The notes under the pieces: model-generated
Told to the model about the DNA's origin: nothing
Databases searched by the model: none
The model's input: the letters and a program-made list of their open reading frames with translations, nothing else
Translations under genes and position numbers: made by a program
Shown here: positions 35,357-49,599 of the stretch, piece by piece
Numbering within the stretch: the first letter of the stretch is position 1
How the letters are laid out: every line of letters begins with the position of its first letter
Assembly (NCBI GenBank): GCA_037074615.1
Contig: CM073551.1
Span: forward strand, 19,901,750-19,965,749
Length of the DNA stretch: 64,000 nt
Direction of reading: 5' to 3'
From: Leucaena leucocephala
Lineage: Eukaryota; Streptophyta; Magnoliopsida; Fabales; Fabaceae

Positions 35357-37157
35357 ATGGATCCTGAAGGCAAAAAGTTTGGAGGAGGTAAAAGTTTTTC
35401 ATATCATCTATTTTCCATGTATCTTGTTTTTACTATAACTCGCTTATCTATCCGTATGACACTGTTACTTTTCCCACCATCAAACTGAAACTTGATATTT
35501 TGGATTAAAATTTGGCAACTTGTTTCTTCATGCCAATTTAAACTCTATCCATAAGCATCCTTGGTTAAACATTCTGAGGGTAGATTAAAGCCGCCTTATG
35601 TCATTCTGATTATAACAGTATCAATAACAGTTTCTTCTTAATATCCATACCAAGTTGCTGACTAGGAGATTATCACTAGTAGTCAATCAATGTTGTTATT
35701 AGATTACATATATGGTCCCAACTATGATGACTTCTGAGTTAATATTTGTGCATGGGGATTTATCAAAGGAATATTTATGTTTTTTAACCAGAAAAAATTG
35801 CATTGAGAGGAATTTTCTGTGTTATATTATATTTTAATTTAATTTACTGCACTCTCATTGAAAACATGCTATGTTATTTGAACTTTTAGGACCAAGGGAA
35901 TTGACCGGTGCTGTAGATCTTATAAGTCACTTCAAATTACTTCCGCACTATGAGTTCTTTTGCAAGAGGCCACTTCCCGTGTCAATTGTGGACACACACT
36001 ATCTTCACAATGTGGTAGGGGATACAGAAATCAGAAAAGGAGATGGGATGCAGTTGGATCAACTGCTTCAGAATACATCTTCCTCCATAGATACAAGTGC
36101 TCGCATACAGCCTTTTGACCTAGATATTTTGAAGGAGGCTTTTCAACTGAGGGAAGCGGCTCCCATTGATTTGCCTCCTGTAAGAATTTTTCTGCTTTGA
36201 TGATAGTGCTTAGGCTATTGCTTGATGTGGTTTTCTATACTTCGTGACACTGGCCGTCATGTGATTGGAATTTTCATAAGCAACATAGTATACTAATGTT
36301 TGCTGAAGCCTACATATGTGCTTACTCCTTCCTCCTACTTCACTCCAATTTATTAATAGGCCGAGAAGGGAACTCCAACTATTGCTGGAAAATCAAAAGG
36401 CGAGTCTAAAGACAAGGAGAAGAAGCATAAAAAGCACAAAGACAGGGACAAAGATAAGGATAAGGAGCATAAGAAGCACAAACATCGTCACAAAGACCGA
36501 AGCAAAGACAAAGACAAGGAGAGGAAAAAAGAAAAAAGCATGTATCATGATTCCAGTGCTGATCATGCAAAGAAACACCATGAAAAGGTCAAGGATTTGT
36601 TTGCTTGTACATTGTTTAAATTGTGGAAAAACATTATTCTAAGTCTTGAATTATCATGCCATTATGCTGCAAATTTATTATTTAAATGGCTTAATCAGAT
36701 ATCTTACTTTTCCTTGTTTTTTATCTAAATTCTGAAGTTTCTGCTGATGACGATGTTAACCCTCAAATTGTGGTTTAGGCTCAAATTAAAGAGATCTATT
36801 CTACTGTATACCAGTACTATACAAAAGGCTTTGCTTCACTTACTATTTGAAAATGTTGCATAATTTAGTTCCATGCATAAATCTCTCTACTCTATATGCT
36901 TACAGAAAAGGAAGCACGATGGAGATGAAGATCTTAACGATGCAAACAAACACAAAAAAAGCAAGGTAATGAAAGCTTTGTGTTGAATGGTTGTCATTAT
37001 TTATTTTTATCGCTTTATTCCTTTTATATTTCTGCTCACCATTTCTTGTAGCTTACCTTGTCCATTATTTAATGAACCTTTCTTCTACAAATTAATTTTA
37101 TTGCAGCATAAGAGCTCAAAAATTGATGAGTTGGGGGCAATAAAGGTAGCAGGATAA
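35357..37157 (+). CDS. MED19: Mediator of RNA polymerase II transcription subunit 19 (MED19)
   Basis: Five coding exons, 35,357..35,387, 35,890..36,179, 36,360..36,587, 36,906..36,965 and 37,107..37,157, give 219 residues ending in TAA. All borders are GT-AG and all phases agree. MED19 is a head-module subunit of Mediator in the nucleus that links regulators to RNA polymerase II. Residues about 1-15 are MDPEGKKFGGGPREL. The conserved core (about 16-107) includes HYEFFCKRPLP, HYLHNVVGDTEIRKGDGMQ and RIQPFDLDILKEAFQL. From about 110 there is a Lys/His/Asp-rich tail (KHKKHKDRDK and similar) with KKHHEK|KRKHDGDEDLND across an exon junction, ending GAIKVAG. Length and order match plant MED19 proteins (about 220 residues). 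No break seen. The short frames across exon 3 in other phases are shadows. Confidence 0.96.
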
Positions 37158-40100
37158 AATGGATACATACTGTAGTTCACTTTTTTTCTCAAATAGTTGT
37201 TGTCAGTTGTTAAAGTTTGGAGGGGTCTCTCAGTTGACATTATGAAATTTGAGGTACTTCATTATAATTGCAAGATTTTATTTCATTTCTCTGCTATCCA
37301 CATTGTTTAATCTTTCCGTAGAGTGGTCTTTTACTTTATTAGATGTTTTGTGGTACATATTTAATTCTACCTTAGTCTTGCCCCTTTGGTATCCATGGTA
37401 TTTGTTGACAAAATTCTTACTGACTCTTACCTGGTTATATGGGAAGAATGTTGGACTAGGGAATATTAATGTTGCTTTGAGGGTTTCACTAGGCTTTTCA
37501 CAATCAGTGCTTTTGGCTAAAAATAATAGTAGGCAGTCACATTGGGTTAAATGGTCTGCAGAAAGTCAAACATGACTGTCCAAGTGTGCTGTAAGCATTT
37601 TCTCTTCGGTTGTAAATCATTTTCTGGTCACAACTTTTTTGGTCTTGCTCCTCCTGTCTCGAGTGCTATCCCTTTTGGGGAACATTAGTGCTTTGTGGGT
37701 AGTCTTGGTTGATTCTTAGCTTTAGGATGGCCACTGTTACTTGTGCATTTATATATTACCATGTTTACAGATCCTATGTAATTTTCTCTAAGCACTGGTC
37801 CCTTGCATTGTGCATCTGCTAGTTGGCTACAGTCGATAGTAAAATATTGCACCACTTCGTTTACCTAAACTTTACTTATTATATTTTCCCAAGGTGCTCA
37901 TCCTTAATTGGTCAATTTTCATAGTCAATATGATCTTAGATACTTCAGACTCTTAAAAGCAAACCATTCCCTAAAGAACAATCTTCACTATGCCAAAACA
38001 AGTGCTAGCAACATTTGTAAGGGTGTAATCCAAAAGATGCTTTAATTCTCTATAAGAATGATAGTAGACTGCCAAATGCTTGTCCCTGAAGATGTTACTT
38101 TCCAACGAATAAAAACCAGAGCTTTATGATATTTAGGACCAAATGCAACTGTCTAATAAATCAAGCAATTAACTAAGCTATAGCACTATATTCCAGAATC
38201 TTGATTGCCTATTAATGTAGGGTTTGAGCGTAGACTAGAATGCTGGAGGTTCTGCAAGATCAAAAGCCAGAATATCACTGAGGAACCACTGTTGGATAGT
38301 AATGTGAATGGTTTGTGTGCGTAAAGGGGAAGAAAAGGTTATATTTCAACGCACGCAAATTCTCAGTTACCTTAATAGTAAAGATATGTTGCTATTGCAT
38401 ATGTTTACGAGGGCTTGGAGTCTTTTTCTTCCCAAGTATGGCCGCAACTATAAGTTTGCAAAAGATTCTGGAAATAGCTTTTGATTTTGTGTTAAGTTTG
38501 CAAAAGATTCTGGAAACAGCTTTTGATTTTGTGTTTCTTGAAACCAAAGGGGGGAAAACAAAACAAAACAAAAGTTGATGATATTGTCACAAATGTTGGA
38601 GCGGAAGCAATTTCATATAAAACATTAAACAATAATAGCATTATCTCGAGTTGATTCTGTAATAATGTTTTTCTCATGCTGTTAATACCTCTAACTACAA
38701 AATCTAAACCATGCTTGTACACCACCTAGTAGTTGCCCATTTTGATGGTTGGGGTCCTGGGGAGTTGCAGCAGTATCTTGCCAATCCTATGAACAATCTT
38801 GATGACCATTGCTGGATAAGAAATTTGGCTGGCAGAAATGACAGTGATTATAAGAGCATCTTGTTTTCAGATGCTGGAATAAATGATGAAATTCATTTGA
38901 CTTGTTTAGTGGAGGAGAAATGATCTGTTGAGTAAGAAAAAGTAGTATGATGCAGTCTAAATCTCATTAGAAGATTTTTTTTTTCCTTTTGGCGAAATTA
39001 CATCATAGGAATCTAATATTATGAATTTGTAAAATTTATTATTATAGATATCACCATGAGGTTTTAACCACGTCATGCCTTATAGAATTAGTGGCTCCAA
39101 AAATTTGGGCTGAAGGTCACCTGAAACCTTACATTTCTTGATCATTATAAGACCTCTTTTCAGCCTTCAGATACCAAAAGAGATAAGGTAAGCTTTTAGT
39201 AGGTTGATTCGTAATGTAGTCCTTCTGCAGTGGACATCTCCCTTTCTGAAAATTGAGATTCACGGCAGCTAACACTAATATTAAGAGCATGATTGATTTC
39301 ACTTTGTGAACCACCGAAACCATGAAAAACATGGTTTTAGTGGACTCCAACATGAAACTAGACTTGTGCTTTTTTTTTTTTTTTTACTTATGCTAATTGG
39401 TTCTCATATGAAGCTTTTCGAAATATTGGATCCTTGGATCCAACCTGGATGAACACTTTTAAGAGTTGTATTAATTAAATTTGTTTTGAAACCTAGGCTA
39501 ATTAAGTTTATTACTTTCAATGAGTATTGGATTATTGTTGTCCTAGTGCTCCTTTGTTTAACCTATGCGAGAGAGATTCAATTTTTCTTGCACATAAAAT
39601 GAGATATATAATATCTGTTGTATTGTAGCAAATAACGCTAGTTTCCATGATCATACCTTGTTGACTATGTTCAGTCCGGGGGCTGCTAGATTTTTGTATT
39701 TGTTTTATAGCATCAATAGATAGTTTCTCATTGATAAATATATGCGTGATGTCTTGCAATTTTATGCAGAGTAGCTAGTGAACTGTCAGTAAATATTATC
39801 ATGAGGGTGAATTCACCTGTTGGTGGAAGAAAAGGATACTGAGGTAAAATTTGCTGAGAATGAACCTTGTTGTATAATAATAACTATCTTATATATATAT
39901 ATATTAGTGCCAGTAATTTCCCAAACTCTGGTCCCTTCTGTTTTCTCAGTTTTGTGGCGCACTGGACATCTCAAAGTGAATGATGCATTGTACTTTTTCC
40001 ACCTTCTTGAATTTTCAATTTTCTAGTTTACTTCCATAATTAGTTTTTTTAATTAGGGTTAGTTGCTTAGGATGACTGAACTAGGACTAACACTGCAAAA

Positions 40101-40710
40101 TGTGTATATTGATTGATTGCTCCTCCTATGCCCTGTAACTAACAGTAACAAATCTGAAATTGATGACTGTATGGGTCGGCATCATGCAAACTAACTATTA
40201 CCCAAGTTCATTGTATATATATTGGATTAAAATATGTCAATTTTAGATGGCTATTTAGGATTAAGTTTAGTTCCGAGGCTTAAAAATAATATCTTTTATA
40301 ACTGGGAGGTCGCAGGTTTGAACCTGTTTGTAATTTCAGGCCATTAGTGCCTGCTCCTCTAATTAATATTGGGTATGATTTTGATTAGTGTTAGCATAGT
40401 ATCGATTGTTAGCAGATATGCTGCAATCTTGATCATTATGATGCCTTTTTACCAGTACAAGATTGCTTTATGATCTAGTAGTAACTAGTTTTAGCTCTGC
40501 AACTTTTGTATTATGTGTATGAAGAAGATATTTGATATTTGTAAATGTAATGAAATAATTTTATTTGTGTATATTTAGAGTAGTATGTGTATATTTGTCT
40601 TATTAATGAAACACGAATGAAAGCAACATTCTGTTTTGTGTCCTAACCTTCCTTGGGCCTCCGGAATGCAAGTTGCTTTTTTGGGTCATAGGGTGAAGCT
40701 GATCAACTTG
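37158..40710. other. 3' side of MED19 and intergenic DNA
   Basis: The first few hundred bases probably include the MED19 3' UTR. A 71-codon open frame (38,711-38,923, starting MLVHHLVVAHFDGWGPGE) has more balanced composition than its surroundings, but I do not recognise it and it has no supporting splice or neighbour context. No other gene seen. Confidence 0.45.
38451..38534 (+). repeat. 42-bp direct tandem duplication
   Basis: TAAGTTTGCAAAAGATTCTG starts both units (38,451 and 38,493). One base differs (GAAATAGC and GAAACAGC). Confidence 0.9.
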
Positions 40711-40808
40711 AGAGATTCACCCACCATAGCAAGGTGCGCGACGCGAGTCGGATCCGGATGCAATTGGGGCAAAACTCCGGTGAACCGGGTGGGCAACCAT
40801 AAAAAAAA
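40711..40808 (+). mobile_element. Second copy of the SINE family (3' part)
   Basis: From ATTCACCCACCATAGC to GGTGAACCGGGTGGGCAACC plus an A tract, it matches the minus-strand SINE at 29,137-29,324, including GGTGCGCGAC and the TCCGGATG-type block. The 5' part (40,651-40,710) differs from that copy. Target duplications are not clear. Confidence 0.75.
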
Positions 40809-42574
40809 GAACTTGGGTTCTCTCCAAATAATACTTGAAACAGGAAAAAAATGTATGCTTTGAAAGTCAAAATTTAAAAGCTAGAAAGATTCCTATAATT
40901 TATTCTTCAATTAACTTATTGTCGTTACGTAAAAATTATTTTTTTAATGATTTTCCAAATCCCATTAGATTTAAAAAAGGAAAAAAAAAACAAGGAACCA
41001 AAAGCTGCCTTTTGTGCGTCATGCTGAATCAAGGGCATGCCCACACTGAACCTACCAGAGATTAATTGTATTTATCTTATAAAGACGTAGTTTTTAATTT
41101 AGTTTTTGGATAGCTAAAATAATAAGTGTATATATATGAATATTGAAGAGTGTTGATGTAGATTGCGAACATAGGCAACAATGTTTAATTTTTGATATAA
41201 TAAGAAGGGAATGATTATATGAACTGTATGACATTATTGTATTTTATGAACAAAATTTTTGGATGTATTAGTGATAAAAAAATCGTTCTAAAAAAATTAT
41301 CTTGAATGGTATTTTCCTCTACCTATTTTTAGAAGATTCTGTTTTGACTAAGATACTCTCCGTATGACAACAAGAAGAGCATCTGTCGGAAAGTGAAAGT
41401 CAAAAGAGTGATTTTGTAGTCGGTAGATTATCTAGTGGTGAAGGGTAGCCATGATGGCTTGAGCTTGAGAACAGCATCAAATATTTTCAGTCTATGAGCC
41501 TTCTTTGTCTGTTTAATCTGTGATAATATATTAAATATGTTATGTTAACGTTCAGCTTTCACTAAGGGGCTTTGCATGTGGCTCCTTCAGGATTTGGGGG
41601 ATACAAAGGATATTCTCTTCCCTTAGTTGCTTTTTGGATTTGAAGATTTTATTAAAGGCCCAGCCTTTCCGTTTTTAACCTTTCACTTTTCCTCTATTCA
41701 AGCATGTTGGCTTTCTTGGTTTATAACCGTTACAAATACAATGCTTCTTTTTTTTGGGGGGGGGGGGGGGTTATTATATATTAGTTGCTTCATGTTTCTT
41801 CATATACGCTTGGCATTGTCATTTATATATTCAATTCGAATTTGAATTTTTAATATTTTATTTAACTGTAAAAGTACAATTTCTTACAAAGGTAGGACAG
41901 AAATGTCATGTAAAATTTCCCCCTTTTTGGCAATTGTAGAATACTTAATTATTAATAATTTTTCTTGAGGGTGAAGTTTAATATTTTTGGTTTCATCTCT
42001 AAGATACCAGTTACATACGATTGATTTTTTGAAAAATATTTTTAATTAGTTTATATTATTATTATTATAAAATATTAAGATTGTGTAATCCATACATTTT
42101 TTGGGTTAATAAACTTTAGATGAATCTAATTTTTAAGGAGTAAATAAAATTTTGATTGAAATGCAGATAACCATCCTTTTAAAAAAATTGTATACACTAT
42201 TTGAATAAATTAAATTCTGAAAAAATTTCATAATTATTTTCTGGACAGAAAGGAGACAAATAAATCAATATTATTCTGATCTGAAAGACTCATCACAAAA
42301 TGCTGTAAATTCAATTATTTTTTGTCCATTTCCTTCATAGTGGATTCTAGCTTTCTCTGTCGTTTTACCCTTTTCCCCCCCAAAATCTCTCTCTTCTTTA
42401 TCTTGCCTTTGGAGATATCCAATAAAATTTTTCTTTTCTTTAATTTTTTAGAAAGTGAAAGTTTCTTCGTTCCTTTCATGCCAAACATCTACATCAAGCC
42501 TTTGGAGATCTTAGCAACTATTTCTGATGAAGAAATGTGAAAGCCAATATGTCTCATGCCACTTTATTTTATTA
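40809..42574. other. AT-rich intergenic DNA
   Basis: No gene seen. Contains a run of 15 G at 41,756-41,770. Confidence 0.5.
41756..41770 (+). repeat. Homopolymer run of 15 G
   Basis: T(9)G(15) junction in otherwise AT-rich DNA. Confidence 0.85.
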
Positions 42575-42848
42575 ATACTCGGACTAGTATTAAATATAGA
42601 AATTAGATATTAAAAAAATTAATTAAACTAATTATTTATAAAAAAATATGTGTTAATTTTTCTGAAATATTCTTTAAATCATTTGTACGAGAAACTATAT
42701 TTCATTGATAAAAATCTCTCATTAATATGTGCAATTAATAGAGAAATTAGGAAAAATTATAAATCTAGAAGATAAAATAGATTGAGATCTTATATTTAGA
42801 ATTAAAAAAAAATATTCTACTAGTTCTTATATTTAATATCGAAGAATA
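42575..42848. mobile_element. MITE of the TTAATATAAGA family, degraded
   Basis: Inverted ends near ATTAAATATAGAAATTAGAT and CTTATATTTAATATCGAAGA. The body has TAGAAGATAAAATAGATTGA, as in its relatives. Approximate limits. Confidence 0.45.
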
Positions 42849-44802
42849 ATAATTAAAGTACACATCTTTAAATTTCACTTGCCTTTTAATCATTCAAAGA
42901 AGTAATTCATCTTGTGTCCAATAAAATATTTATATTTTAGACTTCATATCATGCATGAATTTCACATAAAGCAAATAGAAATAGGTAAGCAAGTTCATAA
43001 GCATGAATTTTTTGGGAATATGATGTGTATGAGTTCAATAATAGTGAACAATTTGAGATATAAAATCTCATATAATTGGGGGGGAAATATTTTTTTTATA
43101 ATGAATTATTTTGCAAGTCACAATCAGTATTACAACTTCTATGATAGAAGTTAGTTTGCAATTGTGGGACATGAAATATTAATTACAATGGTGACCATTG
43201 TAGCACAAAGCCAACTAATTATATGAACATTAATAGGGTTTTTGCCAAAAATGGGAAAATTTATAGGGGATATCAATATGTTAATGTCCACCTGAAATTT
43301 GAAAAAAAAGATTCAAGTGAAAGTGAAAGATTGTATTTATAACTATACATATTCCTCTGATTTTAAGACTTCTTTTTTTTTTTTTTATGATAGATTGTAA
43401 GACTTCTTTTTCAGGTAGTTAAAGACGGTTATTAATCCTTCCAAATAATCAAGGTTGCAAAAATCTAATTGTTCTCTAGGCACTCCACTTGGTTTGAATG
43501 GCAGCCTTTTTAGCTAATTCTAATTAATTAAACACACATAAAAAAAAATAGTACACACGACACGGCATGATGTGATTAAAGAACTTAAGTTAATGGATAT
43601 AAAAAATTTGATCTAAATTTTATTAAAAATGTAACTATAATTTATTTCCTATAAATAAGCCCCAAAGGTAGTATTAATGAACTAAATTGGTAAAAATATT
43701 AGTTTACAAGTTATTATTGATTTAAAATAACTAATTATATATATCAAACATTTATTCAATAAACAATAAGCAAATACGAATGAACTTAAAGGTATATAGT
43801 TGTAGAAGTTCTTTAAAAGCTTCTTAACCCATTAGGCCATACAAATTTGATAAGAACTCAGTTCTTTGTCTTCTAAGGTTAATCGACTTTGGATAATTAT
43901 ACCTGATTTGGACCTACAATATTTAAATTTAACATAATAATAATGTCAGATGTTAAATAATTGTAGGAAAAAAAGATAAATATTTAACAAATTTTAGAAT
44001 CTAATGATGGATCTCTCTAATTTAACAATGAATCTAATAATAATTACTAGTTTTTTGTTTTGTTTTCTTGAATCTCTCTAATGTTGTTTTTTTTATCTTG
44101 GATCCCAAGCTGTACTTTGCTTTATCAATTCACTGATTTTAGGGCACTTGTCTTATGAACTTTGGTTACGTTAGGGCTTCAATGTGCTATAATACAAAGT
44201 ATCATAATTATAGTAAAGCAAACTAAAGTCATGGATATGCAGTGTAACAGTAGAAATTAAGCATCAAAGTCATTATTATATAAGTGGGGTAGGTTAGCTA
44301 GCTAGGGTTTTTCCCCACATAAAACCAATCCAATAATTTCAAAGGGTAAATTCCTTGACAAGGAACATCACAATCATTTTGACCCAAAATAATATAATAA
44401 TTATGAGGGGAATCTTGGTGAATTATTTCACATAATGCTGTGGGGTTGCAAAAAGATTAAAAAGTCTTGCTTTTTTTTATTTTTTATGTACTGTTATTTT
44501 ATTTTAATATTTATATATAAGATATTCAATGAGATCCTCGAGTTAGAGTCCAATCTTGTGTAAGAGAGAGAGAGAATTTCACAATGTCTTTAAAAATAAT
44601 ATTTTTCTCTTGTTATTGGTGTAGGATATATCCACCTAAATTTGCTTCTAACATTGGTTCAAGTACTCCTAAAAAATGATAATTATATTGAAGGGTTAAA
44701 TTCATAAATTAATTGTTAAAAAGGGTTTTAAATTTATGGTAACATATCATGAGATATGTTTCGGAATTTGCATATGAAAAGAGAATAAAAAGGAAATACT
44801 TA
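42849..44802. other. AT-rich intergenic DNA
   Basis: No gene or clear repeat end seen. Confidence 0.5.
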
Positions 44803-44935
44803 AGAGTATTTGGTCTAGTGGTAGATTAATTAGGCTATAAAGTAAATGAATTGTGTTTGAATTTTACCTTGTTAAAAAAGACTCATAGGGAGAACTTTCG
44901 TGGTTATTAAGCTTTAATCTGAATTAGTTAATTGC
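44803..44935 (+). mobile_element. Possible SINE remnant
   Basis: A-box-like TGGTCTAGTGGTAG (44,811-44,824) and B-box-like GTGTTTGAATTTT about 30 bases on, spaced as in a tRNA-derived SINE head. No A tail or target duplication identified, and it does not fold as a tRNA by eye. Confidence 0.35.
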
Positions 44936-46433
44936 TTAAATATCTAGTAATATGTTCTAAGAAAATAGTCTAATAATACCGGGTGACTAAAGGATCATAA
45001 AAAACAAATAGAGAGAGAAGGAAAAGGAGATTAAATAGTTCATATTCCTTAATTAGAACAACTTTCTCCTTTTAAGGCTTAATTGAAATCGTTTTCACCA
45101 AATCGTCTTCCCCAAATAAGAAAATCCTTTCTTTCTCTTTTCTTTCTTATCCAAGTTAATTTCGTCCCTTTTCTTCTCCTCCCAACTTCCAAGTGTGTGA
45201 GAATTTAGAAGAGAAAAGAATCCATATAGGAAAGGGAGATCGAGGGAAAAAAAATCAAGAAATGATTAAATACTTTCTTTTTATCCAGAAAATCCTGCTA
45301 GCTCCTTTGAGTGAATCGCTCTAAAACTATAAAAGGAGAAAATAATGGTTGGTAATTTGATACCATATACGTTTTTTTAGCATGTATATGGTTGATTTTG
45401 AATAACGGTCTTTAAAAAAAACAAATAACGATCTTTAATATGATACACATTCAATATTACATAGATCTTGATGGTTCGATTTTTAAAATAAAAAAAATAA
45501 ATATATATGTTTAAAAAAAATGAAGACTTAGGTTTGAAAAATATTAAAGTCTACCTTCCATTCCTTACAACAAATACTCCCAAACAAGAAATTAGGTTAG
45601 AATTAAAAGCTCTCTTTCCTTGGGCCCTTCATTATTTAGCTACCATCCAAACATGTCTCCTTCCTTTCACTGGACGTTGCCTTGTGATTTCTTTTTCCTT
45701 TCTGTGAATTAGAACACCGTCTAAAGTTATAAATTAGATTCAACTTTTGACGTCTTTACTTGTATGAAAATTCTCAATGCCATTATGCTACACGGGGACT
45801 GACATTCCCTTGTGATTTCTAGTGCCTTTGCATGTGGATCTAGATCATACATGCACACACACACACACATCAGTTTGGGTAGATGAACATACACACACAC
45901 ACACACTATACACCCTTCATGTTGCTTTTTCATGTTAAAAGATTTTCGGGCCCACATAATGCCCAACTTCCCTTGTATTTACCTTCTCATACATCCCTTT
46001 TGTGCTATAAAGGCAAAAGGAATATAATGGTGTTGTAGCTTTATAAAACATAAAATATTTTAATTTAATATAATGTAATGTTTTGTGTTTAATTATTGTA
46101 CATATTTATTTTTTTATGAATTAATAAATCTAAATATCTTTAGTTTATTTTTTATGTAATTTTTAGTTTAAGTAATTATTATAAAATAGATTAAATATTG
46201 TTCAACATTTAATATATATACATATACATATATATAATCATAAGTAAGAGAATGTTCTAAAATTCATAGAATAAGTATTCATTAATTTATTATATATTTA
46301 TAATTAATTTAAAAATACATATAATTAATTTATATTTATCATTATCCTTACGGTATACTAATAAGAGAAGCATATTAATAAAGCTAGAGAGAGCAAGTTG
46401 GAGTATCTAAAGAAATGAGTGGAAAATACAGTT
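44936..46433. other. AT-rich intergenic DNA with (AC)n tracts
   Basis: No gene seen. Two (AC)n microsatellites at about 45,854-45,869 and 45,891-45,906 produce a spurious minus-strand frame. Confidence 0.5.
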
Positions 46434-46707
46434 TGATCCTTATAATTAACTCGTTATATTTCCTAATCCTAAATATAAGAAATTAACCTATTTTATCTTT
46501 TAAATTTAAAATTTTACCTTTAAACTATCCTTATTATTGCATATATTAAAAAAAAATTCTACCAATAGGGTAGTTTCTAAAACAGATGATTGAAAATGTA
46601 TTTTAAAAAAATTAATGTATATTTTTTATAGATAACTAACTTAACTAATTTTATTAGTATCTATAATTTAATTATTTAATTCTTATATCTATGATCCGAA
46701 AAAGGTA
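46434..46707. mobile_element. MITE of the TTAATATAAGA family, degraded
   Basis: The left TCCTAATCCTAAATATAAGA and right TTCTTATATCTATGATCCG are inverted. The middle matches the Stowaway-like set (TTGCATATATTAAAA, CCAATAG). Approximate limits. Confidence 0.45.
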
Positions 46708-46898
46708 TATATATTACGCGAAATTTATCTTTATTATATTCCAAAAGAAGCAAGGGTTTGTTATTTGTTGCAATCAATTGGGAATGTGTGTGTAGTGTTC
46801 AAGTGGCATGCATGCATGCTTGCTTTGTAGCCTAACACACTTGCAAAGCAAGCTAGGAAATAACAACCTCCTAAGTCTACATAGAATCCAATGGTGAA

Positions 46899-46914
46899 CT
46901 CTTGTCTTTTGCTT

Positions 46915-46948
<34 letters not shown>

Positions 46949-46990
46949 CTCTTGTCTTTTGCTTCTTCATATATATATATATATATATGA
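46899..46990. repeat. Duplicated ACTCTTGTCTTTTGCTT plus (AT)n tracts
   Basis: The 17-mer occurs at 46,899 and 46,948. Each copy is followed by CTCAT or CTTCAT and a long AT run (46,919-46,947 and 46,970-46,988). Confidence 0.8.
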
Positions 46991-49106
46991 ATAATGAGTT
47001 GGTCTCTTCTCTTTCTGCCTTGCATGTGACAAGTTATAAAGAAAGCCACCGTTTATATGATTAGCATGCTTAGTGTTTTATAGAATTGGTCAATGTATTC
47101 ATTATATAAAAACCATAATGCAACGTTGAAGAGTGAAGACATCAATACTTTAATTAATTTGTCGCTCCCTTATCTGTCAAATAAATAATATAATATAATA
47201 TAGCTTCGTCCCAAGTTGTGAAAGATGCTTTTTTTTCACTTTTAATTTACAATGTCCATCGTTACAACATTAATTAATCATGCTATTCCCTATTGTCTTC
47301 TTTCTTCCCATGCATTTAATCATTTTTATATAATTTTTATACTTCAATAAATAAGGATATCTTAGTGAAATATATCATTATATTTTGTTAAAATTTAGAC
47401 TATTTTTATTAGCTTTCATAATAAATATTTTTGTGTGATTCATATGTCACCATCATCCTCATTTTCTCGATCTTCTATTTGAAAGGGAAGGAAAGTTTTG
47501 AAGAAGTTTTCTATTGAATTTTTTTAATAGGACATAGATCAAAGTATCAGTATTTTTTATATATAACATTTGTAAAGCATCGATACAAATTTTTTTGTAT
47601 AAAAATATATCTAATTTTTTTATCAATCAAATTCTTAATAAAGATTTTTTCCTAATTTTCTTCGAAAAAATTATTTATTATAATATTTGAAGTGTGAGCC
47701 AATTACTAGTATATCACAAGCATCTCGTCCATGAACTCATCGTCATCTTTCTCGATTCTATCAAATGCAATTCAAAGAGCATACGACACACCGTTCCTTC
47801 TGCTTCAGGTTAGGTTCTGTCTTGCTCTTTGTCGTTTACTTTTGTTTCCCTTCCTCTCTATCTTTCATTCCAATTCGAAGTTATCCTCAAAAAAAGCTTT
47901 GTTCTCTTATCAGCAAAGTGGTCCTCTATATGAGTAATATTTAATTATCAGCTAAGTTTTTCACCAAAAACAAATATATATATTTTTGAAAAATTTAATT
48001 AAGCAATGATAATATACTGTAAGTCCTTCTAATTAATTGCAAACTAATTTTAGTCCTATTCTTGTTTCCCAGATCTGCATGTTAATAAGAAAACTTATTC
48101 TATTAGAATTAAATATGGAAATTCTTTAATTAATTACATGTGGTCCTCCCACTCAGTTGAGATATAGTTCATATAATTTTCTTACGTACTATAATTAATG
48201 AGCTATCATTTAATTTTTATCAGAAAGAATACGATTTTATTTAAGGAATATAAGTTTTCTTTAATTCGTTAAAATATGTTATTTCCATAATAAATTATTC
48301 ATATCTCACATTGACTGTCACATGGGGTCGAGAAATAAACAAATGTGTGTGGGGGGACTCACCAAACATGTCGAAGGGGCAACGACGGTGATATTTCCAT
48401 TCGATGCAGAATTCAGCACGTCCCAATAATTACGTCGTGTCTGAAAATGATATTTAATTGACTATGACATCATTTTATAATAATTAACAAAAAAATTATA
48501 TTTAAATCCCATCTGAACAAATTTAATTATAAAAAAATTTTAAGATATCATAAACTTATGATTAATTTTTTAAAATTATAAAATAATATAACTATTCCTT
48601 GAAAAATAACTCAAGTAATATGAATGATAATTTTATAAAAAAAAATAATAACTCAAATAAGAAGAAAAAAAATAACAACTCAAATAATATGAATGATAAC
48701 TCTTAGAGGAAGAAATAACAACTAGGAGTAGAAAAAAAAAACAACGGAGTTATTTTTTGAAGGGTAATTTTATCATTTCATAATTTAAAAAAATTAATCT
48801 CATATCTCGTAAGATTTTACAACCGTTTGATAATTTTTTAAGATTTCTCTGCAATTAGATTCCTGACATTTAAATATAATTTTTTTTAATTAATATATAT
48901 ATAATTATAAATATATCATGACATCCAATCCATTCAATGATAAAGATATCGAGGAAAATCACTTTATTTACTGACAATTTTTTGTATAAATCTAATTATA
49001 TAATCAGATAAAAATTTTTTATTACAAGGTGTGACCAATAAGTCATGTTATTATAACTGACTCATCAATAATACAATTTGTTAATATTTTGTTTTATATT
49101 AATGGC

Positions 49107-49143
<37 letters not shown>

Positions 49144-49599
49144 TGTCATACTGACATTATATATAAGTAAAAAACAAGATTCGTTTATATCATTTTAATT
49201 TTTATTAAGTCTGATGTTTAGACTTTTCATAACATAGTTTATCATTTGAAATAAACAATATGATTAGATCGAATTAATATTATTTTTAATGGTAGTTAAA
49301 TTAAGTGGAAGGGACTTGATGTCTTTAAATAAAGTTTAAATTGTGCGGATATAGAAAAAAAATTACATTTAGATAGTAGTATTTTTTTTCTATTATATTT
49401 GAATAATTATCCTTTAACTTTGATAATATTTAAATTTAACTCAATAATAATAAATATTGGATAATTATATAAAATTTCTAGATTAACAGTTTGGACCGTA
49501 ATGTAGTATGAGATAGATAAATAATGGTGCAAAGACTCTCTTTTTTTTTTTTTTTGTTACAAAAAATTTCAACTCACAATTTTACATTTAAAAAAAATA
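46991..49599. other. AT-rich intergenic DNA
   Basis: No supported gene. Contains an AT microsatellite at about 49,110-49,142 and a less AT-rich patch at 48,310-48,440 with no open frame. Confidence 0.5.

Noticed and set aside
36316..36642. 108-codon Arg/Lys/Thr-rich frame
   Set aside because: Out-of-phase shadow of MED19 exon 3 and its Lys-rich repeats.
38711..38923. 71-codon frame with fairly balanced composition after MED19
   Set aside because: Not recognised and no start or splice context. It may be part of a 3' UTR or an old repeat; kept only as a remark.
40305..40330. tRNA-like GCAGGTTTGAACCTG
   Set aside because: Resembles a T-arm/B box, but no matching acceptor stem or A box at proper spacing was seen, so no tRNA gene is called.
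45727..45966. Minus-strand frame with Val/Cys repeats
   Set aside because: Produced by two (AC)n microsatellites.
47731..47808. Exon-like start MNSSSSFSILSNAIQRAYD ending CAG|GT
   Set aside because: Looks like a first exon, but no continuation was found downstream and the protein is not recognised.
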